Source: Lycium barbarum (lineage: Eukaryota > Streptophyta > Magnoliopsida > Solanales > Solanaceae). From it: a stretch of DNA of 64,000 bases. The notes below the pieces were generated by a model that was given only the letters and a program-made list of their open reading frames with translations, was not told where the DNA came from and ran no database searches. The position numbers were made by a program, and so were the translations under genes. Location of the stretch: positions 88,922,543 to 88,986,542 of the forward strand of contig NC_083346.1 of NCBI RefSeq assembly GCF_019175385.1, read 5' to 3'. Below, one piece after another: positions 12,293 to 23,338 of the stretch (positions are counted from its first letter, which is position 1; every line of letters starts with the position of its first letter).

Positions 12293-13794
12293 ATATTATA
12301 AGAATTAATTCTACTATTTCTAGTACTCGGGTTTCCACATGCTTGAAAAAAGAAGAAGGATAATTTCAATAATATACAATCTCGCATAAAATATTCCATC
12401 CACGTAGCCATATTTTTAATTTACATTCGCATAGCCAACGTTTTTCCAATAGTGTTTATACACACGATATACAACATTATACACTTACTGTAGAAAATAA
12501 ATCAACCTTGTATAAAAGTGTATAATAATGTATAAAAGGGCCATTTCGGGTAATATTTGAAATATGAGCCGTTTCGTGTAAATATTTTCTGCAAAATGCA
12601 TAGAGTGTTATTTTCCAAGAATACTAAGAGAGGATCCCGATGCTGGTGTGATTATCTGATCCTTGTTAATCATAGTACGATATGCTTCAATACCAACAAA
12701 CAACTTGAGATCACCTTTGACCGATCCTTCAGTAGTGGGACAAGATCATGTCATCTTTCAATAAAGTCGGGACAAATGGATATTTAAAGCCAAAAAAAAA
12801 AAACAAATGCCTATGTAGTAAGATAAGATAAAAACTCACTCCCAATATGACCCAAATCATAAGGTTAGACATAATTATACTTTGTGATCATAAGAGTGCC
12901 ATTTGCGTTTGGATTTTGAAAATCATAAATCATTTCATTACAAAGATTTTTAATAACATGGTTCATTAAATATGGATGTTGATTGAGATTCTTCCCCTCT
13001 CTCTACTCTTGACTCTTGAGGTTGCAAATTGAAGCAAAATTTCATGGATGGTTATTTAATTTTTACTTTATTGCACTGAGTAACTAAACGATTTTTTATA
13101 ACATCAGAATCATTCAACTTTCCACCCATATCTCTAAAGTCATTATAATTAACTGTTGTTTTAATGAGAAAACCGTTCAATTTTGCTTAAGTATCATAGG
13201 AAGGAAACAAACATTACCTTTTTCTAATGACATTTGAAAAGAATTGAGTGACTTTATAACTACAGAAAATAATTTAGTTATGATACTTAGGAAGTTGGAG
13301 ACTTTTATATTATAAAGAACAATTTTATTACTTTCATGCAGTAAAATAAATTGAGTACACCTACTTCAAATGCAAATTCATGATCTGTTAATTTCATTTT
13401 ATTCTGAGACACAAAAGAAAGAGAATATCTAAGTATATTTCTACGGGTAATATACGGATGTGTTCTTAATAGACAGACTTTGAGGTTGCAGAATAGATGC
13501 TAATATAATTGGGAGGGCCAACATTTGATGATCTTAATTTTCTAAAAGCTAAGTCTAGGCATCTATATTCTCTCTCTTTTCTTCCTTTTTAAATAAAAAG
13601 AAACATTTTTTTTAATCGTATACGAATCCCATAATGCACAAGCAAGACAAACATGTCGATTCTTTTTGCCTCTTAGGTAAACTAAATTAATTATACTTTA
13701 CTCCAAAAAAGCATAAGGAAAAATTAAAGGAACTATTTGGGGGGGGGGGGGGGGGGGGTGAGCTGATCAATGATCATCCATCTAGTAAACGATT
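12293..13794. other. Non-coding A/T-rich spacer with a 20-base G run
   Basis: No open frame of convincing coding character on either strand. Short A/T-rich motifs such as 'tgtataatg' recur around 12460-12540. A homopolymer of 20 G is at 13739-13758. The segment lies between the old Tekay element and a duplicated spacer segment. It may hold remnants of older repeats that I cannot name. Confidence 0.7.
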
Positions 13795-13930
13795 TATAAG
13801 AAAATTGACAAGAACAATGCAGAAAAGACTCTAAATCCAGAATACTTTGACAACTATAAAAGTAAAAAAGAATTATAAAAAAACAAACACTTGCAAGCAA
13901 TACTTGCAATTGCAGACCTAATTTAATAAG
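13795..13930. repeat. Left part of a locally duplicated spacer segment (copy 1)
   Basis: Diverged match to about 41715-41870: 'gaaaattgacaagaacaat' against 'gaaaattaacaacactcc', 'gaagactcccaattcagaac'-like text, and 'aacaaacacttgcaag...ttgcagacct' against 'aacaaacaattgcagacct'. The match resumes at 37913 after the MITE and all later insertions. The second copy has no MITE, so it serves as a pre-insertion reference. Confidence 0.65.
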
Positions 13931-14040
13931 GTGTCGTTTGGTATGATGTATAAGAAAAATAATCATGATATATAATTTGATTGTAATTTGAATCATGTAT
14001 AACTTTATCCTCGTAAAACTTAATACACCAATTGGTGTAT
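13931..14040. mobile_element. MITE, left half (split by the Sirevirus)
   Basis: Begins 'aaggtgtcgtttggtatgat'. The inverted counterpart ends the right half at about 37912 ('ccaaacgcccccttag'). Joined across the Sirevirus the element is about 400 bp. The GTTTGGT-type terminal inverted repeats bordered by TAA/TTA suggest a Tourist- or hAT-like non-autonomous element; no clear target duplication is visible. The Sirevirus entered at an 18-bp perfect palindrome, ATACACCAATTGGTGTAT, at 14023-14040. Confidence 0.65.
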
Positions 14041-14822
14041 TGACAAGTTATGCTATTTCGTATTTTGATGATTTGCCAAACATATTCGAGGAACCAGATA
14101 GGGACCAGATACGATCAAGTCCCCTAGCCGTGGTAGGGTCAACTCTACAGCTCTAAAGCTGCTGCACTGTACCGACTGGCAGCAGCACAACTGCAGTTTG
14201 CTAGAGGCAAAAACTACATGAAATGTCTCTTTCATATCATCTCATATGCTCCCCTATATAAAAAAAACATGTTACAAGTGTAATCCGAACACTTTGCAAA
14301 TCTGAATATCAAAATATTTCAAAGTGCAAGCTGCCGCTGCTCTCTAGGTGCTCTTAAGAACAATGCTTCGACAAACGCAATGACCATATCCCAATCACTG
14401 AAGATGTATTAAGTCCTTAGGTTTGTTGAGTCTTTGTATTTTTGTCTTTATTTGTATTCATACATTACTTTCAAGAAGTGTCATAGTAGGATGGATTGTC
14501 AACCTTTTCTCAGTTGCTTACTTGGCTAGAGTTAGTCAAGTTGTGTTCTTTGAAATAGAGTTATTGTAAAGGTCTTGCAATAGAGTTACTATAAGAGAAA
14601 GGGATTAAGGTTTTAATTCTCAGGTTGCAATAGGTTGTAATCTGAAGTTGTTCGGTTATAGTGAAGTTTGGAAAATCCTACTCCGGTAGGTCATGGTTTT
14701 TAATCCCTTGAGCAAGGATTTTTCCACGTAAATATCTTGTGTTATTTACTTTCTGTTTTACTTGAGGGAACAGGTAGAGAACTGGTTCTCTACTCTGTTT
14801 GGTGGACTCGTATATTCTATCA
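14041..14822 (+). repeat. 5' LTR of the Sirevirus
   Basis: 782 bp, TG...CA, confirmed by the second copy (23191-23338 plus 36986-37625) and the TGTAT duplication. A TATATAAAA box lies at 14255-14263. Blocks 'ggctagagttagtcaag' and 'ctactccggtagg' occur downstream. Two GGAACCAGAT/GGACCAGAT motifs are near the start (14089-14110) and a near-palindrome GAGAACTGGTTCTC lies close to the end (about 14777-14790). Confidence 0.93.
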
Positions 14823-14824
14823 AT

Positions 14825-14836
14825 TGGTATCAGAGC
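14825..14836 (+). other. Primer binding site, initiator Met-tRNA type
   Basis: TGGTATCAGAGC, two bases after the LTR end, is the standard plant copia sequence complementary to the 3' end of initiator methionyl-tRNA, which primes minus-strand DNA synthesis. Confidence 0.95.
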
Positions 14837-14878
14837 AGGTTCTTTCTAAAAGGTTAACACCTAGAAAACATCTTTCTA

Positions 14879-16797
14879 ATGGTTGCTCCACCAAACATAG
14901 AAGAAGGACAAGCTAGCACAAGACCACCAAGATTCAATGGAAAATATTATGGGTAGTGGAAGACAAAGATGCATGACTACCTCATGGCTGAGGATTCTAA
15001 GTTGTGGGATATCATCTCTGATGGTCCTTTTGTTCCCATGAAAAAAGATGAGGATGGAGCTGCAACAGCTCTAAAGACGGGGAAGGACTATAATGAGATT
15101 GACCGTAAAGCTGTGGAAAAGAATTACATAGCCAAAAAATCCTTGTTTGCGGTATTGGAGCTGATGAGTACAATCGCATCTCATCATGTCAATCTGTAAA
15201 GGAGATTTGGGATGCTCTTCAAACTACTCATGAGGGAACAAGTTAGGTAAAGCAGTCCAAAATAGACACGCTTACCAGAAGATATGAACTTTTCAACATG
15301 AAGACTGGTGAATCCATTCATAACATGCATATCAGATTCACCTCCATAATCAATGAACTTCAATGTCTTGGTGAAATCATTCCCACCAATATACTGGATC
15401 TTAAGTTACTTAGTGTTTTTCCTAGTTCACGGGAAAGCAAAGTCAATGCTATTGCATAAGCCAAGTACTTACGAACACTAACCATTGATGAGCTTATTAG
15501 AAATCTCAAAACTTATGAGCTGAAAAGACAACAAGATCAGGAAAGAAGGGAGCCAAAGAAAGAGAGGAACCAAGTTCTCAAAGTTGCTGCTAAAAGTGAC
15601 TCTAGTGATGATAAGCCGGAGATGGCTTAACTTAATCGAAAGTTTCAAAAGATGATTTGAAAAATTTTGGTTTCCAAAGAAAGGAAAACACAAGCAAAAA
15701 TCCTAGAGGAAATGACTGTTGTCACAAGTGTGGAAACCTGGACATTTCATCAAAGAATGTCCTCTTTACAAGCAGGACTACTACAAGAACAACAGTGAAA
15801 AGACAACAAAGAGGAACCAGGTCCTTGACATGAAATTCAAAAGAAGAGAAGCTGTTGACAACTTGGTGAAACAGGCTTTGGCGGCTTGGAGAGATTCCTC
15901 AAGTGAATCTGAAGATCAAGATGATCAAGGAGATGCTTCCTTGATGGTTGTTGATGATGGACCTTTAAGATATGAATCAATCTTTGCACTCATGGCTAAA
16001 TCTGATGCTGATGATGACAATGAAAAGGATGAGGAAAATTTTTTAGATGTTAAGAAAAACTTGAAAAATTACTCTCAGAAAAAATGGATGTCATTATCAA
16101 GTGTATTAATTAATGCATATCATAGTCTCATTGAAAAATAGAGTGCTCTAGCTGAAGAAATTGGCAAATTAGAACAAGAGAGGGATGACATGGTAGTGTC
16201 CATTGTAGATTTAAAGGAACAGGTTGATGAAGTAACTAAAGAAAACTCTTTGAAAAAATCAAACAAAAAAATGGATGGATACTCCTTCTAAAAGAAAAGA
16301 GGAGGCTAGTAAGATTCGACTTGAGCTTGAAGGCGAAATTGAGTGAACCTAGAAAAGAATAAGCAGCTTCAAGAAAATTTGAAAATGGTAAAAACTAAGC
16401 TTGAGAAGTCACTTCAGTGGTCTCGGTCCGATGACGTAACTGCTTTAATGTACAAGAGTAATTGAGGAGGCAGGCAAGGCATTAGGTTTCAAAAGGCCAA
16501 AACCTCCTATAATCCCCACAGCAAGTATGTCACTACAACTGAAAATTGGTTGTGCACTCATTGTGCTCGGACTGGCCATTATAAAGAAACATGCCAAGTT
16601 AAATTTCAGTCTTTGCAAAAAAATAAGAATTTCATTGAAAAGAAATCCAGAGCTGAGGGACCTGGTCCCCAAAAAAAGAAAATTGTTTTGCCTACATAGA
16701 CTAAAAGAAGCTTAATTCACCCGTTTTATCATTATAAGGGACCCAAGCTGGCTTGGGTTCCTAAATCTAATCAGTGACTCTGTTTGCAGGCTGGAAT
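14879..16797 (+). pseudogene. Sirevirus gag, broken
   Basis: Starts at ATG 14879 (MVAPPNIEEGQAST, then RFNGKYYG), 43 bases after the primer binding site. A TAG at 14954-14956 replaces an expected Trp. The capsid-like part (MHDYLMAEDSKLWDIISDGP) continues to about 15150, where the frame shifts; later text such as KEIWDALQTTHEGT and YELFNMKTGESI is in another frame. The zinc knuckle (CHKCG...PGHFIKEC) at about 15718-15762 is split by a frameshift. Downstream come an acidic Ser/Glu/Asp-rich stretch and a Lys/Glu-rich region with heptad character (about 16140-16400), as in the long coiled-coil gag of Sireviruses. At least five breaks in total. Confidence 0.88.
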
Positions 16798-18065
16798 GAG
16801 AGGAGGCAATAAAAAATGATACATGGATAGTGGCTGCTTGAAGCATATGACTGGAAGAATGGATGATTTTCTCTCACTCAAGGTCTTCCAAGGAGGGAGT
16901 GTGTCCTTTGGAAATGGCAAGAAATGATATATTCTTTGTGTTGAAAAAATTGGCAAGACACTCTCCCATGCAATTGAAAATGTGTGCTAATGTAAATGGC
17001 TTGAAGTATAGCTTGTTGAGTGTGTCTCAAATCTGTGATAAGGGAAATGAAGTAAAGTTCTTGTCCTGTTCCTGCACTGTCACCAACATCAAATTTGGTG
17101 AAGTGGTGTTAAAATAAAAAAGGTTCAAGAATATCTATGTGGCAGATTTTCATTCATTAAATGGTAGTAATTTGACATGCCTCATTGCCATGGATGATGA
17201 TGCTGAACTATGGCACAGACGGCTGGGAAATACAAGCATTTCTAAGTTGAATAAGCTTGTTGTGAAGGACTTGGTTCTTAGGCTTCCAAATGCCAAGTTC
17301 AAAGATCACAAGGCTTGTGATGCATACATAAAAGGGAAGCTGGTCAAATCCTCCTTCAAACCAAAGAAAGAAGTGAGTACCTTAAGGCCACTTGATCTTC
17401 TTCATATGGATATTTGTGGGCTAATGAGAAATCCAAGCAGAGGAGGAAAGAAGTATATTTTTGTTATTGTTGATGACTACTCCAGATTCACTTGGACTAT
17501 GTTTCTAAGAACCAAGGATGAACATTCCTTGTATTCGTTGCCTTTGTGAAACAAATTCAAGTGAAACTAAGAAACCACATTGTGAGTATCAGATCTAATC
17601 ATGACACTGAATTTGACAATATCAAGTTTGATGAATTCTATGCTGAAAATGGTATAAGTCACAACTTTTCTGCACCAAGAACACCTCAACAAAAATGGTG
17701 TTGTGGAAAGGAAAAACAGAACACTTAAAGATATGGCTAGAACAATGTTGATTGCTAGTGGTACACTTAACAGTTTTTGGGCTGAAGCTATCAACACTAC
17801 CTGTCGCTTGATCAACAGGTGCATGATCAGATCCTTACTTGAGAAGACTCCTTATGAACTACTCAATGGGAGAAAACCCAAGATTACATAGCTAAGAGCT
17901 TTTGGTTGCAAATGCTTTATTCTCAACAATGGCAAGGAGCTATTGGGGAAGTTGGATGCTAAAAGTGATGAAGGAATCTTTCTCCATTATTCTTCTCATA
18001 GAGAGGCCTACAAGGTCTACAAAAAGAGAACTCAATGTGTAGAAGAGAGTGCATGTGATCTTTGA
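16798..18065 (+). pseudogene. Sirevirus protease and integrase, broken
   Basis: The protease active site reads YMDSGCLKHMTG at about 16822-16857. Pre-integrase and HHCC zinc-binding text follows (ELWHRRLGNTSISKLNKLV, KACDAYIKGK), with an expected second Cys altered. The integrase core has DICG at about 17410-17421, IVDDYSRFTW near 17470-17500, and the glutamate region (VERKNRTLKDMART) after a frameshift near 17697. Sequence around 17890-18060 (RAFGCKCFILNNGKE) matches the usual post-core part. Frame breaks are near 17118, 17545, 17697 and 17890. Confidence 0.88.
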
Positions 18066-19893
18066 TGAATCAAATGAATTGGGCGATAACATGCTAATGA
18101 AGCCAGAGGTGGGGAATTCTCGAAAGTTCCTGATAAAGCCATAAAAATCTCCAATGGAAAGTCTGAATTGATGAGCTAAGTCAAGCAGAGCAATGAAGAA
18201 GATTCAGCAGAATATCCAAAAGGCACACAAGAACCTGGTCCCTCCATCACTCCACTCGAAGCTGAGCACGGGTAGCTGATGTTGTATCAAGCACCCTTGA
18301 GTCTCGATAGACCAATCATTAAAGTCAAGCATCTATGATGTTAATAACGAATCCAACACGAAGGAATATGCTTCTTAGAATCCTGAAGTACAAGTATCAA
18401 ATTGAATCAAAGAATATCAAGAAATCACTGAAAGATGTTGATTGGATAACTGTTATGGAAGAAGAGCTCTATCAATTTGAGAGAAACAAAGTATGGCAAC
18501 TAGTTCCTAGGCCTTCAAACTGATCAGTGACTGGAATAGGTGGGTGAAACACGCTTGATAAATTTGGAAACACAACAAGAAACAAAGCAAGGCTAGTGGT
18601 TCAAGGCTACAATCTAGAATAATGGATAGACTACGATGAGACCTTTGCTTATGTTGCAAGAATGGAAGCAATCATGATTCTTATTGCTTTTGTATATTAT
18701 ATGGAGTTCAAATTATTCCAAATGGATATTAGGAGTGCCTTTCTAAATGGCTATCTTAAAGAGGAAGTCTTTGTCAAGCAACCTCCTAGTTTTGAAAGTC
18801 ATGAGCACCCTGAGCATGTGTACAAGCTTGAAAAAGCACTGTATGATTTAAAGCAGGCTCCTAGAGCTTGGTATTAGAGACTGTCAAAGTTCCTTCTTGC
18901 AAATGGCTTTACAAAAGGGAAAATTGACAACACTTTATTTCTGAAGAAAAGAGGGAGAAATGTGTTGATTGTGCTGGTCTATGTTGATGATATCATTGTA
19001 GGTTACACAAATGACTCCTTTTGTGAAGAATTTGAAAACCTCATGGGCAGTGAATTTGAAATGAGCATGATGGGTGAGTTAAATTTCTTTCTTGGGCTAC
19101 AAGTGAAGCAAACCCCAAGAGGAATCATGATCAATCAACAAAAGTACATCAAGTAGCTGTTTAAGAGGTTTGAGATGGAAAATTCTAAGACCATTGATAC
19201 ATCTATAGCCACTGCTACTCGACTAGACATGGATGAACTTGGTTCTCCTGTAAATGAAACCATGTATAGGGGTATCATTGCGTCTCTACTATATTTGACT
19301 GCTAGCAGACCTAACACTGGGTAGTGTCGGTTTGTGTGCAGGGTTTCAATCAAGTCTAAAAGAATCTCATTTGAAGGCTGCAAAAAGAATTATGAGGTAT
19401 CTCAAAAGTACTCGGGACCTGGTCCTCTTTTATCCGCCAGGAGACAGTTTTGACTTGGTTGGATATGCTGATGCTGATTATGATAGATACTTGGAGGAAA
19501 GAAAGAGCACATCTGGAATGTCACATTTTCTGGATCATGCTTGATCTCATGGGGTACAAAGAAATAAAATTGTGTGTCTCTTTCTACTGTAGAAGCTAAA
19601 TTTGTAGTTGTTACCTCTTTTTGTGCTCAATTGCGATCAAACAACAACTTGAGGATTTTGGTGTGCTTAATACTTTTGTGCCCTTGTTGTGTGATAATAC
19701 AAGTGCACTCAATATGACAAAAAAATCAATGCAACACAAAATAACCAAGCACATTGATGTTAGGCACCATTTCCTAAAGGATAATATGGAAAAAGGTTTG
19801 ATTTGTATGAAGTTTGGAAAAACAGAGAACCAAGTAGCAGACATCTTCACTAAGGCACTAAGCAGGGAGCATTTTGAAAGAAATCGCTAGGAG
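18066..19893 (+). pseudogene. Sirevirus reverse transcriptase and RNase H, broken
   Basis: RT starts in 18335-18523 (DVDWITVMEEELYQFERNKVW). The central part MDIRSAFLNGYLKEEVFVKQPP and LYDLKQAPRAWY is at 18662-18877. The catalytic YVDD is intact in VYVDDIIVG (about 18980-19005). RNase H includes GYADADYD (about 19460-19485), LLCDNTSALNM (19682-19715), KHIDVRHHFLKD (19750-19785) and the typical end VADIFTKALSREHFE (about 19840-19880). Stops and indels break it into at least six pieces. Confidence 0.9.
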
Positions 19894-20449
19894 TTAGGAT
19901 TAGTCAAGCTTAACTAGTTGCCTCTCTATAAGTTTCCTCAATGATTAGCTATGCTAAGAGAATAGGTACAATGCTAAAAAGTGTTTTTTGGTGGCATTTA
20001 ACTCAATTCTATACTGTTACAGGTATACACGCATAGCAGTTTCAGGACAACACAAGTATAGGTGACATTGCACTTCTTAGAGATTTTGCCTTCATTTTCA
20101 AAACTTGTCAAGGAACCTGGTTCTTGTGACTCAGGTTAGTAGTCTTTTCAGCACTTATGCGTTGTTAAACTGCCTAGAGTGCCATGTCATTAATTCTCTT
20201 CCCATCTCAAATTACAAAATATTTTTTAAATAGTCATGTCCATTCTAAAACAGTCCGAGAACCGAAAAGCTTTTTCCATCTTACACCCAATCATAACCGG
20301 TTTCTTGTCCAACTTATTATACCAAAAACTTCAAACATTAATCCACTTAAACTCCCAAAGCAAAGACCATATCATTCTCTCTTTCTCTCTCTCAAACTGA
20401 ACAGTCACCGATCATTGATCTTTCTGTCATCTCCGTTCAAAGTCTAAAA
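19894..20449 (+). other. Sirevirus spacer between pol and the third frame
   Basis: No conserved protein. It contains a near-perfect GGAACCTGGTTC at 20112-20123, one of the motif copies spread over the element, and a C/T-rich stretch (about 20340-20440) before the third frame. Confidence 0.7.
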
Positions 20450-22702
20450 ATATCTCACTCATCGCCACTCAACTCACCCAATCCAAACACAACTGTGTCT
20501 TCTCCAAAATCCCCAAACCCATACGAACAAAACCCACAAACATCACCCCGAAAATATTTGATACCTATTCCAGTCTCACCCTTACCCACTTCTTCTACTT
20601 TAGTTCCTCCGCGTAGTCGTAAAAACCAAGCCCCTAAAAAGTTTATGCTTGAGACTCCTTTTACCACTCTTGAGGAACAATCCTCAACTGTCGCACTCGA
20701 ACAAAGGGAAACTCTGGTCAAAATAGGGGAGAAAACTATACAAATGGATGGTGAGTTGGTCGAGCCAAATTCCTCTGATGCTGCTAAAAAGGAACAACGA
20801 AATGGTGTCGAATTGACTAAGGAACCAGGTAATACTACTCTTCCTGTTGATAAATTCTTGATGGTTCAGACAAAGGACACCCTGAGTCCTCTGTCTACCA
20901 TTTGTTTAATGGAAGTCTTGGTGAGGGACAAAAGAGAAGGGGTAATATTTTGTAGAGTGATGTGGCTGATATCGTCACGAGGTTTGTTGAATCTATAGGT
21001 AGATTATATAGTGGAAAAATAGGTACTCAGGGGGAATCGGTGATTGAACAGGAAAAAAGAGAACCTGATGAGGGAATTGGTCCCTCAACCTAAAGGGATT
21101 ATAAGTCTCCTATGTTTAAGGCTGCTCCTATCTGGGATGGGACACCAGGTTCCCAGAGTGTGTACTATAACTGTGCCTCTCGGAGAGTTGTGTACTATAA
21201 AGGAACCTGGTCCCACTAATCTTTCAAAGAATAGGGTGGACGATAAAGGTGTAGCTCAGAATCTTGTCTATAAAAAAAGACCTAGGTCATCACCGAAGGA
21301 TGGACCAAGAAATCATATTGCCCATAAGGGCCCAACCACCAAGCAAAAGCGTAAAACCCTTTTGGATTCTGCTCTATAGGCCAACAAAGAGAAAAGCTCC
21401 TTGAAGAAAAATAAATGTTTGGTGAAAATTTAGTTAGTTGATGAGGAGGAAGGGTCACCTGCTAATTTGGTAATTGTGGATGATAAAGAGAAAAATGAAG
21501 GGGAGGAGTCTTCACCTGTGAGGAAAAATTCCAAGCAAAGAAAAATCTAAAATGAGTACTGAACCTGATGATGAGTTGAAAAGGGTTGCGAAGAAAAAGA
21601 GTGAGGCTCGCCCACTCTGAAAGAGGAAGGGAAGTTTGGATGAGGAACTTGTTCCTCGTCAAAGAAGCAAAAGGCAAAACCTACTGAGTGGGAAAGGAAA
21701 GAGACTCTAAAGTCTCAAAAGGTATTTCTTAGTAGAGTCTTTGATCCTGATATTACAGAATAACCTGTGATGAAGGAACTTCTTAAGATAGTTGAATTCC
21801 AGAAATGGAATCATCTATTTGTACCTCCAATTCCCAGTGTTTTTGAAGAAGAAGTTGCCAACTTTTATGCTAACTTAACTGCTACTGATGATGATACTCT
21901 GATGCTATATGTGAATGGGACTGAATTTACTCTTGATGAGGAGACGCTTGGGAAACTTCTTTATGTGCCTATTGATGGTTTGAAAACTATTAAGGGTAGT
22001 GTTGCTTCGCCTGAGTTTATAAACATAATTGTAAAGAAAAAAGGCACTGTGTCTAGGGCAAGGGTCTTTAAGAAGAAACTTCAGGCTAAATATTAGCATT
22101 TGTTTGAGTTAATCAACAAAGTGCTGATTCCCATGGCTGAAAGAAGATCTAATATAAACATTCCTGATTTGGTCCTCATTAAAGCCTTGGTAAACTTCAC
22201 TCCGATCAACTTTCCAACTCTTATGATAGAGCATATTTTGAAAGTGGTCTCTATGAAGGATGGTAGACACGGGCTGCCCTATGGTTTCTTCCTAACAAAA
22301 GTGTTTGAATACTTTGATGTCCAAGTGGGAAAAGCAACCATAGGAACCAGGAAACAAATGTTCACCTTGACTACTTTGGAGGAATGTGAGTCTATGCCCA
22401 AGTCGGGAGGAATTGGCAGCAACTCAACAACTTCGAGCTTGATTGAGGCCCAAGAAAAGGCAACTACAGAGATTCATAAGTTGCAGGCCGAAAATGCCAT
22501 TTTAAAATATAAACTGAAGCAGCTTGCAGGGAAAGCAAGGGAACTAGGTTCCAGTGGTCCTTTGGAGGAGGCCAATTCTCAGCTAAAGACTGAAAAATGA
22601 CCAGCTGAAGCAAAAGGTGGAGGAACTGCGGGAGCAACTGATCTATGACTAGAGGATTGCAAATGAGAGGATGGACAAGCTTCTTAAATCTTTGGCTCCT
22701 TA
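20450..22702 (+). pseudogene. Sirevirus env-like / coiled-coil third frame, broken
   Basis: Lies between pol and the 3' LTR, where SIRE-type elements carry the frame called env-like; its real function is unknown. The N-terminal part is Pro/Ser/Thr-rich (NPYEQNPQTSPRKYLIPIPV) and runs open from 20450 to 20998. A low-complexity Lys-rich middle is broken (20999-21766). A globular part follows (FYANLTATDDDTLMLYVNGT, LDEETLGKLLYVPIDG at 21767-22096; then after one stop VLIPMAERRSNINIPDLVLI, YGFFLTKVFEYFDV at 22100-22400). It ends in a heptad-rich tail with ATTEIHKLQAENAILKYKLK and a final KLLKSLAP stop at about 22702. I see no convincing signal peptide or transmembrane pair. The globular part resembles the plant-transposon-associated domain found in several large plant LTR elements. 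Confidence 0.72.
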
Positions 22703-23018
22703 AGCTCGTCCCTACTAATCCCTTCATCTCCTTAGTCCATGTCCTTAAGCCTTCTAAATCCCTTTGAATTTCTGTCCCTTTGAATCCTGTCTCTAAATAA
22801 TGCTGGTACTTTTGGTTGTTTGACAATTGCATTATGTACTGTTAAAACTACTCAGTTAATTTGTTGTGATTACCGTTGGGAATTTTCTCCGTTTTATGCA
22901 ATGTTATTCAACTTCTTTGTTACTACTATTTCTTATGTTGTGTTGCCCCATTGGCTATGAGTTAATGTTGCTCAACTTCTTTTTGCTTGTGCTACTTTTT
23001 TTTTCAACTTTTTTCAGT

Positions 23019-23190
23019 GATGCCAAAAGGGGAAACTTATTAAAAGGGTTAATTGATATGATGTTGCTGCTGTTGCTGTTAACATGTTGTTGTGTTGAAA
23101 AATAGGTCTGAGTCTCAAGGGGAATAAGTAGGAATCTGGTTCTCAAAGGGAATATCAATCATGGTTTGTCATCATCAAAAAGGGGGGAAT
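23019..23190 (+). other. Iterated polypurine tracts before the Sirevirus 3' LTR
   Basis: The tract next to the LTR is 23177-23189 (AAAAAGGGGGGAA) following 'catcatc'. Upstream are similar tracts at 23025-23035 (AAAAGGGGAAA), 23117-23128 (AAGGGGAATAAG) and 23145-23152 (AAAGGGAA). The last tract is the expected plus-strand primer; repeated tracts here are a known habit of Sireviruses. Confidence 0.75.
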
Positions 23191-23338
23191 TGATAAGTTA
23201 TGTTATTTCGTGTTTTCATGATTTGTCAAACATATTCGAGGAACCAGATATGGACCAGATACGATCAGGTTGCCTAGCCATTGCGGGGTCAACTCTACAG
23301 CTGTAAAGCTGCTACACTGTACCGACTGGCAGCAGTTC
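23191..23338 (+). repeat. Sirevirus 3' LTR, first part
   Basis: Matches the first ~150 bp of 14041-14822. It ends with AGTTC (23334-23338), the left target duplication of the gypsy element inserted here. It continues at 36986. Confidence 0.93.

Noticed and set aside
22100..22600. Host gene capture by the Sirevirus
   Set aside because: The 166-codon piece fits the usual position and style of the family's own third frame, so capture need not be invoked.
22866..23105. Leu-rich hydrophobic frame resembling a membrane protein
   Set aside because: Lies in the T-rich non-coding stretch before the Sirevirus polypurine tracts. Hydrophobicity follows from base composition; no homologous protein is recognised.
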